NCBI GenBank assembly: GCA_018694455.1
Contig: JABHNP010000032.1
Location: 1-11,530 of the forward strand
Length of the DNA: 11,530 nucleotides
Source of the DNA: Planctomycetaceae bacterium
Lineage (GTDB): Bacteria > Planctomycetota > Planctomycetia > Pirellulales > UBA1268
Direction of reading: 5' to 3'
The notes beneath the pieces were generated by a model, which saw nothing but the letters and a program-made list of their open reading frames with translations, searched no databases and was not told the DNA's origin. Both the position numbers and the translations under genes were made by a program. This document shows, piece after piece, positions 7,864 through 11,530 of the stretch; within the stretch, counting starts at the first letter, position 1; each line of letters opens with the position of its first letter.

Positions 7864-8718
7864 TCAGCCCGCCTTCGCCCTGATATTGCGTTTCTCTTCG
7901 TCAGCAATTCGCAGTCGAAGTGTTGCTGCGGAGGACGGTGGAGACCGTCTTTCCTGAACAAAGCCTCGTCGCCCCTGGGCAAGAAATGTATGGAGATGTG
8001 ACGCAAGGCCGGTCGTGAATTCAGTCTTCAGTGTTTCTAAGACTTCGGTCCACGAAAGTCCTCTGCGATAAATTGCACGATAAGCTGCTTTGAGTTCGGT
8101 GAGTTCTTCGGCGGGATAGCCTGCTCGTCGTAATCCAATTGTATTAAGTCCAACAATACTTCCGGATTGGCCGTCGATTAGCATGAAAGGTGGTACGTCT
8201 TGAACGACTCTCGCATGACCACCAATCATTGAAAATTGACCAACACGGCAGAACTGATGGATTGCGACAGCACCAGAGACGAATGCATGGTCTTCAATAA
8301 CAACGTGACCCCCAGCAAGGGAGTTGTTAGCAAAGATGCATTTATTGCCAAGGTGAGTGTCGTGCCCAAGGTGAGCACCTGCCATAAGGTAGTTATTATC
8401 GCCGACAGTTGTCTGCCCATCAGGTTTCAGGGCCCGGTGGATCGAGACACCTTCTCGAAAAACATTGTGGTTTCCGATAACAATTTTACCAACGGTTTCC
8501 GGGCGTGCAGTGTGTTGTGGTTGCCCTCCAATAACAGCATGTTCACAGATTTCATTGTGGTTACCAATTGTGACACCAGTTTTAATAACAGAACCACTGC
8601 CGACCGAGCAGTGTTCGCCAATCGTGACACCGGCTTCAATGGTTGCAAATGCAGACACAGTAACGCCGGTTCCGAGTTTGGATTCGGGACTCACTAGTGC
8701 CAGTGGGTGAATGCTCAC
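7864..8718 (-). CDS. lpxA: Acyl-ACP--UDP-N-acetylglucosamine O-acyltransferase (LpxA)
   Basis: Catalyses the first step of lipid A synthesis in the cytoplasm, transferring an R-3-hydroxyacyl chain from ACP to UDP-GlcNAc. The first part is a left-handed parallel beta helix of hexapeptide repeats (SIHPLALVSPESKLGTGVTV onward, to about residue 190 counted from the GTG at 8718). IGGQPQHTARPETVGKIVIG, FREGVSIHRAL, AHLGHD (His116 and catalytic His119, equivalent to His125 of E. coli), LAGGHVVIEDHAFVSG, AVAIHQFCRVGQ and VVQDVPPFML all follow the LpxA pattern. A helical region (about 197-247) follows, as in LpxA. A further basic tail of about 35 residues (from QGRRGFVQERR) goes beyond the E. coli length of 262. 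The ATG at 8802 would add 28 residues not typical of the family and has no ribosome binding site; the GTG at 8718, two codons before IHP, fits the family start. No lpxB, lpxD or fabZ is adjacent. Confidence 0.88.
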   Translation of the reverse strand: MSIHPLALVSPESKLGTGVTVSAFATIEAGVTIGEHCSVGSGSVIKTGVTIGNHNEICEHAVIGGQPQHTARPETVGKIVIGNHNVFREGVSIHRALKPDGQTTVGDNNYLMAGAHLGHDTHLGNKCIFANNSLAGGHVVIEDHAFVSGAVAIHQFCRVGQFSMIGGHARVVQDVPPFMLIDGQSGSIVGLNTIGLRRAGYPAEELTELKAAYRAIYRRGLSWTEVLETLKTEFTTGLASHLHTFLAQGRRGFVQERRSPPSSAATLRLRIADEEKRNIRAKAG

Positions 8719-8964
8719 GGATTGCCTGTCGTGTAGGGAGGTTCGGCAACATTGCCATCTCAGCGGTTTATCGGTTTCTACACCGTTTGAATTCAATCCC
8801 ATTTCGTCAGAATTAAGGATTAGGACGTTACCATGCCCCCCTATTCTTCGTGCTTTACAAGGGATGTCTAAACCAACAAGCAGGAGGAGACATTAGAGGA
8901 AATATCGCTAAGATTGAAGAATCTTATGGAGCAGGTTCGTTCAAAATATCTAAAATGTAATTAC

Positions 8965-8971
8965 AGAGGGG
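8965..8971 (+). promoter_or_regulatory. Shine-Dalgarno site setting the start of the small TPR gene
   Basis: AGAGGGG stands eight bases before the ATG at 8980. The in-frame upstream alternatives, TTG at 8914 and ATG at 8926, have no comparable purine run, and the residues they would add (MEQVRSKYLKCNYRGVVT) do not belong to the TPR pattern. Confidence 0.6.
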
Positions 8972-8979
8972 TTGTGACC

Positions 8980-9288
8980 ATGGATCGAGACGAAGCATAT
9001 GCAGCAGCAGAAGAGTTGAAAAATGCCGGAAAAATAGAAGAAGCGGTAGCTGCTCTCGACGCGGTGGTGGTTCAAAACCCTGATTTTGCCTTGGCGTATT
9101 CGGCCTTGGCAGCTTGGTGCACTCGATTAGAGCGACACGACAATGCCGTGGAGCACGCAAGACGAGTTTGTGAGTTGGAGCCTAATGAACCTTTCAGCTA
9201 CACAGCACTTAGTGTTGCCTGTATGCGGGCAGGCAAAATAGCCGAAGCAGAGGAAGCCCTTGCCCGTTCAAGGATGATGACCGGATGA
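8980..9288 (+). CDS. Small tetratricopeptide-repeat protein
   Basis: A 102-residue protein made almost wholly of TPR helices: AYAAAEELKNAGKIEEAVAA (4-23), ALDAVVVQNPDFALAYSALA with the following helix RHDNAVEHARRVCELEPNE, and PFSYTALSVACMRAGKIAEA plus EEALARSRM. Alternating small residues (Ala, Gly), the NP and EPNE turns and the regular spacing give about two and a half to three repeats, enough for a small protein-binding scaffold. There is no signal peptide or membrane segment, so it is probably cytoplasmic. The ATG at 8980 has a good ribosome binding site. The gene is divergent from lpxA and is followed 34 bases later by the end of a tRNA gene on the other strand. Its binding partner is unknown; nothing in the sequence ties it to the chemosensory operon. 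Confidence 0.8.
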   Translation: MDRDEAYAAAEELKNAGKIEEAVAALDAVVVQNPDFALAYSALAAWCTRLERHDNAVEHARRVCELEPNEPFSYTALSVACMRAGKIAEAEEALARSRMMTG

Positions 9289-9322
9289 GTTTCCCCGGCG
9301 GGGCATTCTGATGGTGGATGAG

Positions 9323-9404
<82 letters not shown>

Positions 9405-9466
9405 AATAGCAAGCCAATTTATTCGGCCACATCTAAGTGTATCTTTTTTTTCAAAGTATGAGTGTG

Positions 9467-11032
9467 TCAATTTAAATTTTTCTTTTTGCTCTGACGGTCT
9501 GTTTCTTTAAGAAAGCGGTCAAGGTTTCCTGCCCCGGCTTTCCGGGGTGGCCATGTTGCGAGAAGCCACTGTCGTAGGGTTGAATCTGGTGAAAAGTTTT
9601 GGGGAACACCACTTCGGGTGAGTTCTGGAAAGTCTTGCGAGGTGCCTTTGCCTTCGTGGATTACCTGTGTGTAGTAAATTTCGAGGCTGCGCACCGCTTT
9701 TGACGTTGGTTTTCGGCGGTTCCAGTCAGCAACAATTCCTGCTGCAATCGCTTCTCTCAGGGGCGCTTGTCGTGCCTTTGGTAATTCCCAAAAAATCTTA
9801 TGCCATCGATGGTTTGGGAGTGATGAAAACCCGCCCTGCGGTCGGACATCGCAAAACGCCCGTCCTTTTCTTAATAAGTCGACAACACTGTCATCTTCGA
9901 GAGTCGCTTTTCCAGTGACCCACTGTTCTTGTGGGCCTACATCTCCAAACATGCCCCATGATTGTTCGAGTGTGACTGCATTAATGGCCGCCGAAATCCA
10001 GTACGAGCGTTTTTCGGTTTCTGAAGTTGTATTGTAAAACAGAGATAGTCCAGCAATGAAGAAAGATATTGCTACTGTAGTGTTTTTTATCGGTGATACG
10101 TATTGTCGGAGCCTTGCAGTGTTCCGGTGCTGGGCAAAATCCCCTGGACATGATGGTGAAGAATTTGGGCCCCATGGCATGAGTGCTAGCCATGCAGAAA
10201 TGCCAATCGGGGCAAATATTCCAACACTTAGATTTATCCAGATACCAATATGAAAAAAAATAAATAAAATAGCGACGGCGCGACGTACAGTACGATTTCC
10301 ACAGAAAAGGAAAAGAATCGGTCCAATGATTTCGAGAGCAAGTGTAAATATCGTGAACATACATGTAATTATCTTGGACGACCCAAGAAGTTCACCTGCC
10401 CAGGTTCCATGGTCATGAACCGATAGGATGTAACCAAGTGCAGAACCATTTAGCCAGTCACCATTGAGTTTGCTGATTCCTGCGTAGAGATACACCACGA
10501 GTACTTGAGCGACAAAGACAGCTGGTGCAAAACCGCAGATCACGTATCCGTTTTTCTTGTGGAGTTGCTTGTCCAGAGAAAAAGTGTTGCCGAGGGGTAA
10601 GAACATCCCCCAGAATAGAAGGCTAGCCATCCAGAAGTCACCGGCATTTGAAGCTGGCTCTGTTCGTCTAAGAATGCTCGTCCATACGATCCACGCTACG
10701 ACACAAGAAAGAGAGGACAAGTAGCCCGCCATTAATGAGAGACCAGCAATTGCTTCAGTTGCGAGAATAGTTCCCTGCCACCATATGTCCTCGTTGAGAA
10801 AATTTAGCGACCAGCAACCTGGCTCTAGATAGGCTTGAAGCTTTGTGAGGGGAAAAATTCCTGTTGGTGAAAAAAAAAGCCAAAAGTCACGGGTCCGAAG
10901 AATGGCATCTGCAACTAAGATAGCTCCAGCAGCAATCCTAAAAGCGGCAAGACTTTCTCTGTCGAGTTGGGCTGCTGACCTCGCGCTCGTTGACAAACGC
11001 GCAATCACAGAAGTGAGGTAGGAGGAAGCCAT
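9467..11032 (-). CDS. HTTM-domain (vitamin K-dependent gamma-carboxylase-like) integral membrane protein
   Basis: A 521-residue polytopic membrane protein of the HTTM group, related to vitamin K-dependent gamma-glutamyl carboxylase; bacterial members mostly lack a proven reaction. After LDRESLAAFRIAAGAILVADA (23-43) and FFSPTGIFPLT come about eight hydrophobic segments (roughly 30-48, 85-107, 108-124, 132-150, 166-186, 220-244, 250-272 and 315-333). The family-typical AGISKLNGDWLNGSALGYIL spans 184-203. A soluble C-terminal region (about 345-521) has WGMFGDVGPQEQWV, NHRWHKIFWEL and LEIYYTQVIHE, resembling the extramembrane domain common in this family, and a Lys-rich end. The start is taken as the ATG at 11032; a frame back to a TTG at 11149 exists, but the added residues look non-native and have no ribosome binding site. 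It is divergent from lpdA and upstream of the tRNA gene. The substrate is unknown. Confidence 0.85.
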   Translation of the reverse strand: MASSYLTSVIARLSTSARSAAQLDRESLAAFRIAAGAILVADAILRTRDFWLFFSPTGIFPLTKLQAYLEPGCWSLNFLNEDIWWQGTILATEAIAGLSLMAGYLSSLSCVVAWIVWTSILRRTEPASNAGDFWMASLLFWGMFLPLGNTFSLDKQLHKKNGYVICGFAPAVFVAQVLVVYLYAGISKLNGDWLNGSALGYILSVHDHGTWAGELLGSSKIITCMFTIFTLALEIIGPILFLFCGNRTVRRAVAILFIFFHIGIWINLSVGIFAPIGISAWLALMPWGPNSSPSCPGDFAQHRNTARLRQYVSPIKNTTVAISFFIAGLSLFYNTTSETEKRSYWISAAINAVTLEQSWGMFGDVGPQEQWVTGKATLEDDSVVDLLRKGRAFCDVRPQGGFSSLPNHRWHKIFWELPKARQAPLREAIAAGIVADWNRRKPTSKAVRSLEIYYTQVIHEGKGTSQDFPELTRSGVPQNFSPDSTLRQWLLATWPPRKAGAGNLDRFLKETDRQSKKKNLN

Positions 11033-11153
11033 TACATCGAGTGTTTCGAGTGGTTTCTTGTATGAAATAGATATCGAAACTACAACAAGGTACCAGAGTG
11101 ACGTGATTTTAGCTTCTGAGGGAGCTGTTTCAGGAAAATATAAGACCAATTAG

Positions 11154-11158
11154 AGGAG
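11154..11158 (+). promoter_or_regulatory. Shine-Dalgarno site of lpdA
   Basis: AGGAG within AGAGGAGAG stands eight bases before the ATG at 11167. It decides between this start and the overlapping out-of-frame ATG at 11171. Confidence 0.6.
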
Positions 11159-11166
11159 AGTAATTC

Positions 11167-11530
11167 ATGCATGCACCGCTTGTGGTGCTGGGTGGAGGCC
11201 CTGGTGGCTACGCCGCAGCTTTTATGGCCGCCGATCTCGGTATGGAAGTTACGCTCGTTGAAAAAGACACCCGGCTTGGTGGTACCTGCTTGCTTCGAGG
11301 CTGTATTCCATCGAAAGCATTGCTGCACGTTGGCCGCGTTGTCGCTGAAGTCCGTGAGATGCAGGATTGGGGAGTGCATTTTTCGGCACCCAAAATAGAT
11401 ATTGATGCAGTCAGAGATCGAAAAGAAAAAGTAATCGATGCGCTGACCGGCGGCCTAGCGCAACTTGCGAAAAGAAGAAACGTGAAAGTTGTACAGGGCC
11501 AAGGCATGTTTACGGCCTCAAACACCCTGG
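11167..11530 (+). CDS. lpdA: Dihydrolipoyl dehydrogenase, 3' end missing
   Basis: The flavoprotein E3 subunit of 2-oxoacid dehydrogenase complexes (and possibly the glycine cleavage system), which reoxidises dihydrolipoamide with NAD+. Only 121 codons are visible, about a quarter of the usual 460-480, and the frame stays open to the window end. The N-terminal FAD-binding Rossmann motif GGGPGGYAAA (9-18) is followed by VTLVEKDTRLGGTC and the redox-active disulfide pair Cys41 and Cys46 in CLLRGCIPSK. Most E3 proteins have CLNVGCIPSK or CLNRGCIPSK, so the second Leu is a lineage-type variant. A mercuric or glutathione reductase is the main alternative from this fragment, but GCIPSKALLH favours E3. 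It is divergent from the HTTM gene. No E1 or E2 gene is in view; they could lie downstream or elsewhere. Confidence 0.9.
   Translation, partial: MHAPLVVLGGGPGGYAAAFMAADLGMEVTLVEKDTRLGGTCLLRGCIPSKALLHVGRVVAEVREMQDWGVHFSAPKIDIDAVRDRKEKVIDALTGGLAQLAKRRNVKVVQGQGMFTASNTL

Noticed and set aside
8236..8697. A 153-codon open frame on the plus strand opposite lpxA
   Set aside because: It is the mirror of the hexapeptide-repeat coding sequence; the repeated codons of the beta helix keep the antisense frame open. It resembles no family I know, and the sense frame is clearly LpxA.
8719..8802. Extension of lpxA to the ATG at 8802
   Set aside because: It adds 28 residues, including CCRTSLHDRQ, before the family start at IHP and has no ribosome binding site; it is still possible, since the internal start is a GTG with only a partial site.
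8882..8889. Strong AGGAGGAG-like ribosome site upstream of the TPR gene
   Set aside because: No ATG, GTG or TTG follows at a usable distance; the nearest downstream in-frame codon for a start would be ATT, followed by a short frame, so I do not call a gene.
9293..9303. CCCC-GGC-GGGG hairpin between the TPR gene and the tRNA gene as a shared terminator
   Set aside because: The stem is only four pairs with a three-base loop, and no T run follows on either strand.
9436..9470. TTGACA (minus strand, 9470-9465) and TACACT (9441-9436) as a promoter for tRNA-Leu
   Set aside because: The spacing is 23 bases, too long for a standard sigma-70 promoter, so the pairing is not convincing.
11139..11144. 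TATAAG as a -10 box for lpdA
   Set aside because: No -35-like hexamer lies at 16-18 bases upstream; an isolated -10 match is too weak to report.
11033..11149. Extension of the HTTM gene to a TTG at 11149
   Set aside because: TTG start with no ribosome binding site, and it would run almost to the start of the divergent lpdA, leaving no promoter space.

Overview
The window carries ten protein-coding genes (two cut by the window edges) and one tRNA gene, densely packed, with no intergenic stretch over about 200 bases. Base composition is moderate (by eye a little under 50% GC) and coding style looks even throughout. The gene content suggests a Gram-negative bacterium, most likely of the Planctomycetota: an LpxA with an unusual C-terminal tail, an HTTM (gamma-carboxylase-like) membrane protein with a long soluble C-terminal region, and a dihydrolipoyl dehydrogenase with a CLLRGCIPSK redox motif. 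The phylum assignment is inference from remembered family flavour, not from a marker gene.

Layout. 1-1086 (+): the C-terminal two thirds of an M32 zinc carboxypeptidase, followed after 32 bases by an amidase-signature hydrolase (1119-2582, +), probably one degradative operon. Facing it on the minus strand is a compact four-gene chemosensory operon read from 7695 down to 2572: a CheW adaptor, a CheR methyltransferase with C-terminal TPRs, a second CheW with an N-terminal four-cysteine segment, and a CheA histidine kinase fused to a receiver domain. This order and these architectures match wspB-wspC-wspD-wspE of the Wsp surface-sensing system. The junctions are very tight (a few bases, an ATGA overlap, and a 31-base overlap or direct abutment, depending on the starts). 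The operon is bounded inside the window by lpxA upstream and the convergent amidase downstream, so the missing receptor (WspA), methylesterase (WspF/CheB) and diguanylate cyclase (WspR) are truly absent from this locus.

7864-8718 (-): lpxA, the first acyltransferase of lipid A synthesis, 168 bases upstream of the chemosensory operon on the same strand. 8980-9288 (+): a small TPR protein, divergent from lpxA. 9323-9404 (-): tRNA-Leu(UAG). 9467-11032 (-): the HTTM membrane protein. 11167-11530 (+): the start of lpdA, divergent from the HTTM gene and running off the window.

Functional reading. The chemosensory genes form one signalling unit: the adaptors would couple a receptor encoded elsewhere to the hybrid kinase, CheR would methylate that receptor, and the attached receiver domain would act as phosphate sink or feedback element. 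The output is not encoded here. The other genes are metabolic or envelope genes with no visible tie to the signalling unit except the co-orientation of lpxA. The spacers 7696-7863, 8803-8979 and 11033-11166 probably hold promoters, but I see no convincing -35/-10 pair or intrinsic terminator in any of them.
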